In this document: positions 1 to 5,841 of the stretch, one piece after another | Numbering within the stretch: position 1 is the stretch's first letter | How the letters are laid out: every line of letters begins with the position of its first letter | DNA from: Caldivirga sp. UBA161 | GTDB taxonomy: Archaea; Thermoproteota; Thermoprotei; Thermoproteales; Thermocladiaceae | Direction: 5' to 3' | NCBI RefSeq assembly: GCF_002506515.1 | Contig: NZ_DAXS01000053.1 | Span: 17,041-23,797 of the forward strand | Length of the DNA stretch: 6,757 nucleotides | Translations under genes and position numbers: made by a program | The notes under the pieces: model-generated | The model's input: the letters and a program-made list of their open reading frames with translations, nothing else | What the model was told of the DNA's origin: nothing | Database searches by the model: none

Positions 1-155
1 ATACCATTGAGGATGCTTTGAAGGCATCAATATATGGTGAAACATACGAGTGGACTCAAATGTATCCAGCCTTCGCTAAGGTTGCTAGGGAGGAGGGATT
101 CCTAGAGGTTGCTGAATGGCTTGAGACTGTTGCTAAGGTTGAGATTCACCATTAA
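1..155 (+). CDS. Rubrerythrin/sulerythrin-like di-iron protein, C-terminal part (5' end outside window)
   Basis: The frame begins at base 3 and gives 50 residues up to a TAA at 153-155. The stretch GETYEWTQMYPAFAKVAREE is the signature of the second half of the rubrerythrin four-helix bundle, closest as I recall it to crenarchaeal sulerythrin, which lacks a rubredoxin domain. In this family the di-iron centre reduces hydrogen peroxide in the cytoplasm. The glutamates of GETYE and the E-x-x-H of VEIHH fit the metal ligands of this half-bundle. No rubredoxin-type CxxC pairs follow, consistent with a sulerythrin-type protein. Oddity: homologues continue about 12-16 residues after the ligand histidine to complete the last helix, whereas this frame stops one residue after it. 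The next frame (154-204) reads KMHNQLIKFLEYSSLI, which resembles the missing helix end, so a one-base frameshift is suspected. The family call is secure; whether the gene is intact is not. Confidence 0.85.
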   Translation, partial: TIEDALKASIYGETYEWTQMYPAFAKVAREEGFLEVAEWLETVAKVEIHH

Positions 156-359
156 AATGCACAATCAATTAATCAAATTTTTAGAGTACTCATCCTTAAT
201 TTAACTTTCCCTGAAGTAACCAAGAATTAAGTATACCTAATCCTCATAAAATTGCAAACGAGCTAGGGTAATTAGAGAAGGGGCTTGTTGAATTAAGCAT
301 TAATTAACCTAGTGCTAAGGAGTATTATTAAGACTGCCACTTAACATGGGGTTAAGTTA
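156..359. other. Convergent intergenic region between the rubrerythrin gene and thiE
   Basis: This AT-rich stretch lies between two genes transcribed towards each other. Apart from a possible frameshifted rubrerythrin tail (154-204) and a short inverted repeat next to the thiE stop (339-357), I see no gene, tRNA or regulatory site. A run of five T at 178-182 on the plus strand could help end the rubrerythrin transcript, but it lies inside the suspected tail, so it is weak evidence. Confidence 0.5.
339..357 (-). terminator. Short inverted repeat just after thiE stop, possible 3' stem-loop
   Basis: The arms ACTTAAC (339-345) and GTTAAGT (351-357) pair perfectly over 7 bp around a 5-nt loop, beginning 2 nt after the thiE stop codon on the minus strand. 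Stems this short are expected by chance a few times in a window this size, so only the position makes it notable. No strong U-tract follows, and archaeal termination depends mainly on U-rich tracts, so a terminator role is tentative. Confidence 0.2.
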
Positions 360-977
360 TTAGGCTTCATCCCAAGCCTTAACAAACCTCTTAGCCATTT
401 CCAACGGATCCTTTGCTGCTAATATTCCTGAAATAACTGCAGCACCCCAGGCTCCGGTGGCTTTTATGGCTGGTATGGATTCTAGGGTTATACCGCCTAT
501 TGCGTAGACTGGTATGCTCACTACTTGGGTAACCTTCCTTAACCCCTCAAGTCCAAGTATCCTATAGTCTGGTTTAGTGGGGCTTGGAAATATGGAGCCA
601 GCACCCAAGTAATCTGCACCAGCCCTCTCCCCCTCCTTAGCCTCATCGATAGTGCTTGCACTTGCCCCAATTATAATTCCACTAAACCTCCTTTTAACCT
701 CATCTACTGGTGCATCTTCTAGACCTACGTGGACGCCATCAGCATCTGAGAGTATGGCTATGTCAACCCTATCATCAACTATCATCACTGCCCCGTATTG
801 GCTACATAGCTTCCTAATCTCCTTAGCCTCATTAAGCATCTGCCTTATGCTACCCTCCTTACGCCTATATTGAATTATCCTCACGCCACCCTCTAGGAAT
901 ACTTTAGCCGCATCCACATGGCTCTTAACGTTATACGAATCATCGGTTATACCGTATATGCCCCTAGGTAACTTCAC
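360..977 (-). CDS. thiE: Thiamine-phosphate synthase (ThiE)
   Basis: This enzyme condenses HMP-pyrophosphate with hydroxyethylthiazole phosphate to give thiamine phosphate, releasing pyrophosphate; it is a cytoplasmic TIM-barrel protein. At 205 residues it has the usual ThiE length, and the family motifs appear in order: QYRRK (36-40), the VDDR loop (67-70), DADGVHVG (78-85), IIGASAS (102-108), the pyrophosphate-binding GAGSIFPSPTKPD (125-137), YAIGGI (158-163) and GAAVISGI (178-185). No motif is broken. The start is GTG at 975-977, chosen because a full-strength Shine-Dalgarno lies at the right distance and the N-terminus (PRGIYGITDD) matches the first beta strand of the family. The GTG overlaps the thiM stop (GTGA), so the two are an operon with probable translational coupling. 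Many archaea make thiamine phosphate with ThiN instead, so a true ThiE here is worth noting. Confidence 0.96.
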   Translation of the reverse strand: MKLPRGIYGITDDSYNVKSHVDAAKVFLEGGVRIIQYRRKEGSIRQMLNEAKEIRKLCSQYGAVMIVDDRVDIAILSDADGVHVGLEDAPVDEVKRRFSGIIIGASASTIDEAKEGERAGADYLGAGSIFPSPTKPDYRILGLEGLRKVTQVVSIPVYAIGGITLESIPAIKATGAWGAAVISGILAAKDPLEMAKRFVKAWDEA

Positions 978-1774
978 TGAATCACCTCAACCTTAGCCAT
1001 CCTTACGTAATCGTCACCGGTTAAATTAAATAACTCGTCAATTAAATACTGCTTAAATGTGCCAGGTGCCTTACTCTTAGCCTCAGCCTTCTCGGCAGCA
1101 ATCTCAAAGGCTACTAACCCCTCCACTGATGCCTTAACGAAGTCCCTGTTAATAGCCATGAAGCTAGCTATAACTGAACCAACCATGCAGCCTGAACCAG
1201 TTACGTATTGAAGTAATGGCGTACCATTCTTAACAATGATCCTCCTCTTACCATCTGATACATAATCCCATGGCCCAGTAACCACTGCGGTTACATTATA
1301 TTCCTCAGCAATCTTAACCGCTACGTCCATTGTTGCATTGGCTATTGAATCAACCCCCTTAACACCACCTGCCACACCTGCTAGGGCTAGCATTTCACCT
1401 CCATTGCCCTTAACCACCGATACCTCAGCCTCATTTAATATGCGTTTAACAACCTCAGTCCTATACCTAGTAGCTCCAGCGCCCACTGGGTCTAGGAGGA
1501 TTGGTACATTATTTCTACTGGCGGCCTTACCTGCAATTATCATTGATTCAACCCAATATTCATCTAATGTACCTATGTTTATGTATAATACATTAGCCTT
1601 GCTGGCTAATTCCTCAACCTCCTCCTTGGCATGAGCCATTATTGGTGAGGCACCTATGGCTAGGGTGACGTTAGCGGCATCATTCATTGCAACGAAGTTC
1701 ATGAAGTGATGCACCAGCGGCTTCTTATCCCTAAGGATTTTCAAGTCCCTTGGGAACTCGCCACTCAGCCACAT
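974..1774 (-). CDS. thiM: Hydroxyethylthiazole kinase (ThiM)
   Basis: ThiM phosphorylates 4-methyl-5-(2-hydroxyethyl)thiazole with ATP, salvaging the thiazole half of thiamine; it is a ribokinase-fold cytoplasmic enzyme, trimeric in characterised members. The 266 residues match the family length. Visible motifs are PLVHHFMNFVAMNDAANVTL (19-38, corresponding to the PLVHNITN...MN..AN block), GASPIMAHA (41-49), YINIGTL (64-70), LLDPVGAGATRYRT (93-106), KGNGGE (122-127), VTGPWDYVSDG (165-175) and VTGSGCM (191-197), whose Cys196 matches the active-site cysteine region. The start is ATG at 1772-1774, with a TATA box centred 26 nt upstream, so the mRNA is probably leaderless; no Shine-Dalgarno precedes it. 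It is the first gene of the thiM-thiE unit and overlaps thiE by 4 nt. No ThiD gene for the pyrimidine branch lies in this window. Confidence 0.96.
   Translation of the reverse strand: MWLSGEFPRDLKILRDKKPLVHHFMNFVAMNDAANVTLAIGASPIMAHAKEEVEELASKANVLYINIGTLDEYWVESMIIAGKAASRNNVPILLDPVGAGATRYRTEVVKRILNEAEVSVVKGNGGEMLALAGVAGGVKGVDSIANATMDVAVKIAEEYNVTAVVTGPWDYVSDGKRRIIVKNGTPLLQYVTGSGCMVGSVIASFMAINRDFVKASVEGLVAFEIAAEKAEAKSKAPGTFKQYLIDELFNLTGDDYVRMAKVEVIQ
981..988 (-). promoter_or_regulatory. Strong Shine-Dalgarno for thiE
   Basis: On the minus strand this reads GAGGTGAT, an unbroken match to the crenarchaeal anti-Shine-Dalgarno (ATCACCTC at the 16S 3' end). It ends 3 nt before the GTG start at 977 and lies inside the 3' end of thiM. 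It supports the GTG start over downstream candidates and contrasts with thiM, which has no such site. Confidence 0.8.
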
Positions 1775-1796
1775 TAATGGGTTCTTAACTTCTCTC

Positions 1797-1804
1797 TTTT
1801 TAAA
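1797..1804 (-). promoter_or_regulatory. TATA box for the thiM-thiE operon (leaderless)
   Basis: The minus strand reads TTTAAAAA, centred about 26 nt before the thiM ATG. That is the archaeal TATA-to-start-site distance, so transcription should begin at or next to the ATG. With essentially no 5' leader there is no room for a TPP riboswitch, so any thiamine control would have to act at the promoter. I cannot identify an operator in the 79-nt gap. Confidence 0.6.
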
Positions 1805-1853
1805 TCATTCTCAGGTTATTAACATTCAATAAATTAATTATAGTTAAAGAACC

Positions 1854-3245
1854 CTAGTACTCACTTGAGTAAACGTAAGGTATACCTAGGGCTGATGCCA
1901 GATCCCTATTAAGTGAAGCCACATCCTCAGGAGCCAGATCCTTAACATCATACTTACCTAATGCGGAAACAACCATCTGCGCCTCTACTCGGGTGGCTTC
2001 AATAAAGTTCCTAACACCCACCTCACCCTTAGCCATGGCTGCCACTATGAATGGCCTACCAGCGTAAATGGCGGTTGCCCCTAATGCCCTTGACTTAGCT
2101 ATATGCGCACCATTAAATAACCTACCTGCAAGCATTAGGCTAATCTTATCATCAATACCCATTAACCTAGCCCTCCTAATCTTAATTAAACCCACTATGG
2201 TTGGGTAGCCTAACTCCTTCATGGCCACTGAGGGAGCCATACCTGTCCCACCCTCTTTACCGTCAATTATCACAGCGTCAGCACCCTCCTCATATGAAAC
2301 CTTAATGACATCCAGCACATCCCTGTAGGGGCCGACCTTAACCCACACCTTGGCTCTTGGGTAACTTGTCCTCATTAACCTAATCATCCCCCTCAATATA
2401 TCTGCAGTATAGGTTCCTGGCACCGAATACCTCTCAACCTCCTTCCTGCTTGTTTTCTCAGGATCCTCTAGGAAGTGGTACTTCTCCTTAACCTTAATGG
2501 CCTCTTCCCTCTTCATTCTTATTACTCCACCTAAGCCTGGCTTGGCTCCTTGACCAATCTTAATTTCAAATGCAACCCTACCTTCATTAATGTATGGTTC
2601 AAGATCCTTATCACTATACACTTTATTCCAATGCTCATCATAAGCATCCTCAACGTTCTGCTGGATGAAAACGCCACCGTACTTATCAATATTAGTTAAA
2701 TACGCCATAACCCTCTCCTTGAAGCTTGGGTGGCCATGAGTCAACCTCTTATCATACCCCCTAACAGTGTGCACGTTTTCCCCAATACCATATGGAATAC
2801 CCTCCTTCGCGGCTGCCTTAGCAATCACTATACTGTACCTACTGGCTATGTCGGTTGACCCCATTGATGCCACCGCAAGGGGCATGGACGACCTCAAACC
2901 ACCTATGTTGACCTCAAGATTAACGTCAGTGAACACGGGTTCCCTAAGTAATTCAGCCATTTTCTCAAGCCTCTTCGGGGTGAAGGCTGGTGGAACCAGG
3001 ATTAAGTCATCTATGGTTAGGAACCTTGGGTTTGACCTTCGATTAATAGGTGACCCCAGTATTGCTGCCCCATATGATGCTAATTCACCAAATGGGTAAA
3101 CACCTTCCTTACCTTTAACTGCCTTAAGCAGTATCTCATCCAGTGGATAATCATTAATGAAGTCATTAATACCCCTAAGCATTATTAAGCCAGCCTTAAT
3201 CCTGAGGGCAAGTTCACTAGCCTTTAATGCAAGCCACTCAAGCAT
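1854..3245 (-). CDS. GltB-domain (glutamate synthase central/FMN domain) protein lacking cysteines
   Basis: The 463-residue protein is a stand-alone version of the FMN-binding synthase domain of glutamate synthase, without the N-terminal glutaminase or the C-terminal GXGXG domain. Diagnostic blocks are IKIGQGAKPGLGG (228-240), the VKVGPYRDV strand (302-310), IIDGKEGGTGMAPS (326-339), the FMN-phosphate region LMLAGRLFNGAHIAKSRALG (370-389), and a tail NFIEATRVEAQMVVSALGK (413-431) matching the family's N-y-f...E..R..l..lG motif. The cluster normally binding 3Fe-4S (CxxxxxCPxG, expected between about 390 and 410) is replaced by AGRPFIVAAMAKGEVG, and there is no cysteine anywhere. Hence the fold and flavin binding are likely, but canonical ferredoxin-linked glutamate synthesis is doubtful. 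Relatives such as N-methylglutamate synthase MgsC show that the fold has other uses. The ATG start is supported by an AGGTGG Shine-Dalgarno. It follows the asparagine synthetase gene by 8 nt, so probably one operon. Confidence 0.88.
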   Translation of the reverse strand: MLEWLALKASELALRIKAGLIMLRGINDFINDYPLDEILLKAVKGKEGVYPFGELASYGAAILGSPINRRSNPRFLTIDDLILVPPAFTPKRLEKMAELLREPVFTDVNLEVNIGGLRSSMPLAVASMGSTDIASRYSIVIAKAAAKEGIPYGIGENVHTVRGYDKRLTHGHPSFKERVMAYLTNIDKYGGVFIQQNVEDAYDEHWNKVYSDKDLEPYINEGRVAFEIKIGQGAKPGLGGVIRMKREEAIKVKEKYHFLEDPEKTSRKEVERYSVPGTYTADILRGMIRLMRTSYPRAKVWVKVGPYRDVLDVIKVSYEEGADAVIIDGKEGGTGMAPSVAMKELGYPTIVGLIKIRRARLMGIDDKISLMLAGRLFNGAHIAKSRALGATAIYAGRPFIVAAMAKGEVGVRNFIEATRVEAQMVVSALGKYDVKDLAPEDVASLNRDLASALGIPYVYSSEY

Positions 3246-3249
3246 TAAA

Positions 3250-3255
3250 CCACCT
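3250..3255 (-). promoter_or_regulatory. Shine-Dalgarno for the GltB-like gene
   Basis: The minus strand reads AGGTGG, ending 4 nt before the ATG at 3245 and overlapping the TAG stop of the upstream gene. This fixes the ATG start and argues for translation from a shared mRNA, since no TATA box is needed inside the upstream gene. Confidence 0.6.
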
Positions 3256-4300
3256 ATGGTGCTGGTCCTATACCCGCTACCTTAGGGTATGGCCTAGCTT
3301 CCCAAACAGCCCTAAGGCCACAAATATACCTGGTTAACCTCTCAACACCTATACCGAAGCCAGCTGTCTTTAATGGGTAAAAGTCCTTAAGCATCTCAAG
3401 AAACCACCTATACTTATTTGGATCCTCCCCAGCTTCCCTAATCCTACTAATGACCTTAATAGGCTCATACTCACGTTCACCACCTGAAATAGCCTCACCG
3501 AAGCCCTCTGGGTAAAGCATGTCGAAATCCCTTAGGTAACCGGGCTTACTTGGATCCTCCCTATTATAGAACCCCCTGGATCCCTTGGGGTACTCGTATA
3601 TGAAGAGTGGGCTATCGTGGTGGGCGGAAAGTACCTTCTCACATTCCCAAAGTATCTCAGTGTTCCTTGGGTTACTGCAGCCAAGCTTGTTGACAAGCTC
3701 CACGGCTTCAGCATGGGTGTAGCGGGTGAAGGGAGTCTTATAGTGCGGTAGTTCCCTCCCCATTTTCTCAAGGTCCTTACCATGAACATCCCTAACATAC
3801 CTAGTGACGTACATGAATAAACCCTCAGCAACATTCATTGCATCATCAAGTGTACCGTTAAGTATCTCTAAGTCAACTTGGAAGAATTCAACAAGGTGCC
3901 TACCAGTGAATACACTATCATTGGGCTCAAACCTAATGTTAGGTGAAACAAAGTATATTTTACCAAGTACTGCAGCCATATACTGCTTATACAGTATTGC
4001 GCTTGACATTACCTTATACTCATGCCCGTAAAAATCCACAGTGGCTTGCTTAGCTCCCCTAATTCCTGGGTCAGTCACTGGACCTATTATTGGTGGTAGA
4101 ACCTCAGTGAAGCCTTGGGAATCTAAGTACTCTCGAATTGCATGAAGTATGGAGGCCTGTATCTTGAAGACTGTAACATACTTACTCTCCCTAGCCCATT
4201 TCCAAGAGTACTTAACCCACTCATCAATGAACTTTAAGTACGATTCCCTATCCTTAACCATCTTCTCAAACTCAAGCACAGCCGGGTGAACCTTACTCAT
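3254..4300 (-). CDS. Archaeal asparagine synthetase related to asparaginyl-tRNA synthetase (AS-AR)
   Basis: This is a class II aminoacyl-tRNA-synthetase core with no OB-fold anticodon-binding domain: the N-terminus (1-44) is a short helical lead-in. It resembles the Pyrococcus abyssi AS-AR, which makes asparagine from aspartate, ammonia and ATP through aspartyl-adenylate. Shared blocks are EVLPPIIGPVTDPG (66-79), motif 2 SPNIRFEPNDSVFTGRHLVE (119-138) continuing into FFQVDLEI, FYNRED (244-249), the SGGEREYE loop (272-279), motif 3 GFGIGVERLTRYICG (314-328) and the terminal PKVAGIGPAP. The motif-2 and motif-3 arginines (123 and 321) are present. At 348 residues it is about 50 longer than the Pyrococcus protein, mostly at the N-terminus and in an insertion around 170-230. 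The alternative, a truncated tRNA synthetase, is less likely given the SGGERE and VxGI blocks. The ATG start lies 30 nt from a TATA box. The GltB-like gene follows 8 nt after its stop. Confidence 0.87.
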   Translation of the reverse strand: MSKVHPAVLEFEKMVKDRESYLKFIDEWVKYSWKWARESKYVTVFKIQASILHAIREYLDSQGFTEVLPPIIGPVTDPGIRGAKQATVDFYGHEYKVMSSAILYKQYMAAVLGKIYFVSPNIRFEPNDSVFTGRHLVEFFQVDLEILNGTLDDAMNVAEGLFMYVTRYVRDVHGKDLEKMGRELPHYKTPFTRYTHAEAVELVNKLGCSNPRNTEILWECEKVLSAHHDSPLFIYEYPKGSRGFYNREDPSKPGYLRDFDMLYPEGFGEAISGGEREYEPIKVISRIREAGEDPNKYRWFLEMLKDFYPLKTAGFGIGVERLTRYICGLRAVWEARPYPKVAGIGPAP

Positions 4301-4326
4301 ACTTTCACGCCCATTACCGTAGGCTA

Positions 4327-4332
4327 CTTATA
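4327..4332 (-). promoter_or_regulatory. TATA box for the asparagine synthetase/GltB-like operon
   Basis: The minus strand reads TATAAG within GATGTATAAGTAGCC, centred about 30 nt before the ATG at 4300. At normal archaeal spacing the transcript would start 1-5 nt before the ATG, giving a nearly leaderless mRNA. A weak GTGA lies 4 nt before the ATG but would barely be in the transcript. Confidence 0.5.
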
Positions 4333-4382
4333 CATCTTATCATCAATTTAACAATATATTAACTTGAATTAACAATCAACTA

Positions 4383-4405
4383 GCCTAGTACTTCAAGTAA
4401 TAGGC
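4383..4405. repeat. 23-bp near-perfect palindrome in the GTPase/asparagine synthetase intergenic gap
   Basis: The left arm GCCTAGTACTT and right arm AAGTAATAGGC flank a central C at 4394; 10 of 11 pairs match, the only break being G4388 opposite A4400. It lies 60 nt after the stop codon of the GTPase gene and about 60 nt upstream of the TATA box of the asparagine synthetase operon. It could be an operator for a dimeric regulator of that operon or a hairpin in the 3' UTR of the GTPase transcript. No U-tract directly follows on the minus strand, which weakens a simple terminator reading. Confidence 0.55.
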
Positions 4406-4464
4406 GGAACATTCATCGCATTACCACGGTCAATTTTAGTCACTTAGCCCTATAATTAATACAC

Positions 4465-5676
4465 CTACCTAGCAACCACAATTCTGACAATAGACCTATG
4501 CTGAAGCCTCTCATTAAGTCCAATTCTCCTACCGCTTAAAGCATCTATGGCGAACATAGCCTTCTTAGCAATATCACTGTGTATTGCTGATGCTAAGTCA
4601 AGTACAGTGGCGTTCCTAGGGAGTAGGTATACGTCAGGTAGGACCCTGCCCTCGGTATCAGTTAGCCTCTTCTCATCGGCCACTGGGTAGACGGCTATCA
4701 TGCCTAATACATTAAATACAGCGGTGTTAAGAGCCTTAACGACACCAGTCCCACCCCACTTCCTCATAATTAACCTAATCCTCTCAAGAGCCTTAACCTG
4801 CTCAGGCGTTAGATTACTTACTATTGTGAAGTCCTGATCCCCAGGAATATACTTTATTAAACCCTTATTTGCAGCCCTCCTTAATGCTAACTCAGCGTCG
4901 GCACTGGTTGGTATTACCTTATATCCTTTAAGCTCCTTAACCATCCTCCTTATGTTATCCTCAGCCTCAGGTATATCAGCCTTATTGGCGGCAATAACCA
5001 TGGGCTTACCAATAGCCCTAACATACCTTACAAAACCCATAATAGCCTCCTCACTCCATAGGTGTGGTTGCTTATTAATTAATGATAATTGAGTTAACGC
5101 CTCCTCAATAATGGCCCTGGTTATACCTAGTCCACTTAACATGCTGTAGAGTACATCCTCAATCTTCTGCTTAGAGTACTCCACCTGCCTAACCACCTTA
5201 TCCCACTCCTTCTTAACTATCTGAAGCAGCCACATATCAATCTCATTCTCAAGAAACTTAACATCAAGCAAGGGATCATGAGTACCAGGTTTAACAATCC
5301 TACCCTCCTCATCAGTACCACCTGAAGCGTCAACAACATGAATCAGTACAGGCGCCCTCCTGAGGTGGTCTAGGAATTGATTACCAAGGCCCCTACCCTG
5401 CCAAGCACCAGGCACTAGGCCTGCTACATCAATTAACTCCACTGGAATTAGCCTAGTCCCATCCATACATATTGAATTCCTTGGATTATCCTTAACTCCA
5501 AGGTCCCTGCAGACGCATGGTATTGTAACGTAACCCACACCCACGTTTGGTTCAATTGTTGTGAATGGGTATGGCGCAATCTTAACATCAATTAAGGTTG
5601 ATGCTGCGAAGAAAGTGGACTTCCCAGCATTAGGCTTCCCAACAATACCAACCTGCACATGTGTTTGAGTGAGCAC
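4465..5676 (-). CDS. YchF/Obg-family GTPase, YGR210/PH0525-like archaeal subfamily
   Basis: This 403-residue protein is a TRAFAC GTPase of the Obg group. G1 is GKPNAGKST (13-21), G2 lies in YPFTTIEPNVG (36-46), G3 is DVAGL (83-87) followed by GRGLGNQFLDHLR (94-106), G4 is NKAD (231-234) and G5 is TSADAE (257-262). A helical insert occupies roughly 137-215, and a TGS domain closes the protein (about 327-401, starting VYPVADEKRLTD). The family binds ribosomes or RNA and is thought to act in translation or stress response; the exact role is unknown. The NKAD motif keeps GTP specificity, unlike bacterial YchF and human OLA1, which carry an altered G4 and prefer ATP. The chosen GTG start (5674-5676) lies 24-25 nt from a TATA-like element, as expected for a leaderless mRNA; a second GTG six codons on (5656-5658) is an alternative. 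It forms its own unit, 164 nt upstream of the next gene. Confidence 0.92.
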   Translation of the reverse strand: MLTQTHVQVGIVGKPNAGKSTFFAASTLIDVKIAPYPFTTIEPNVGVGYVTIPCVCRDLGVKDNPRNSICMDGTRLIPVELIDVAGLVPGAWQGRGLGNQFLDHLRRAPVLIHVVDASGGTDEEGRIVKPGTHDPLLDVKFLENEIDMWLLQIVKKEWDKVVRQVEYSKQKIEDVLYSMLSGLGITRAIIEEALTQLSLINKQPHLWSEEAIMGFVRYVRAIGKPMVIAANKADIPEAEDNIRRMVKELKGYKVIPTSADAELALRRAANKGLIKYIPGDQDFTIVSNLTPEQVKALERIRLIMRKWGGTGVVKALNTAVFNVLGMIAVYPVADEKRLTDTEGRVLPDVYLLPRNATVLDLASAIHSDIAKKAMFAIDALSGRRIGLNERLQHRSIVRIVVAR

Positions 5677-5696
5677 TATTAAGTATGGTTTTAGGT

Positions 5697-5704
5697 TTAA
5701 TTAA
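5697..5704 (-). promoter_or_regulatory. Probable TATA element of the GTPase gene
   Basis: The sequence TTAATTAA (in CTTAATTAAACC on the minus strand) is centred about 24-25 nt before the GTG at 5676. The spacing fits a leaderless transcript beginning with that GTG and supports it over the downstream GTG. The motif is self-complementary and common in AT-rich DNA, so confidence is moderate. Confidence 0.4.
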
Positions 5705-5841
5705 GCTTTGCTGCTGATTAGCATTAACTTAGCTAGCTGAATAATCCTGACCCTCCTTACCTTAGGTGTGGATTCTTGAGGTTAAACTCCTTTTATGGGT
5801 GTTACTCTGTGTTATTGATTACGATATATTATGGCGGTTTT

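Noticed and set aside
652..873. Plus-strand open frame opposite thiE
   Set aside because: It is antisense to a gene with complete family motifs, its Ser/Leu/Ile-rich translation is typical of a shadow frame, and it matches nothing recognisable.
1338..1634. Plus-strand open frame opposite thiM
   Set aside because: Low-complexity Thr/Ala/Pro/Ser translation mirroring the ThiM codons, with no independent start signal.
1775..1853. TPP riboswitch upstream of thiM
   Set aside because: The gap is only 79 nt, the TATA box sits 26 nt from the ATG so the transcript has no leader, and no THI-element conserved sequences are visible.
2767..3099. Plus-strand 110-codon frame opposite the GltB-like gene
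   Set aside because: Antisense shadow of a conserved coding region, with no family motif.
3532..4031. Two further frames overlapping the asparagine synthetase gene, one on each strand
   Set aside because: Both lie inside the conserved synthetase core in other frames and have no recognisable protein features.
4301..4464. Possible C/D-box small RNA, from a TTGATGA (near 4350) and a GCGATGA (near 4420) on the minus strand
   Set aside because: Neither is followed at suitable spacing by a CTGA box D or a convincing C'/D' pair, so the box-C resemblance is treated as chance.
5799..5814. Direct repeat GTGTTA at 10-nt spacing near the tnpB relic 3' end, as a target-site or element-end signature
   Set aside because: Six-base repeats are common by chance, IS200/IS605 elements do not make target duplications, and no element end could be defined.
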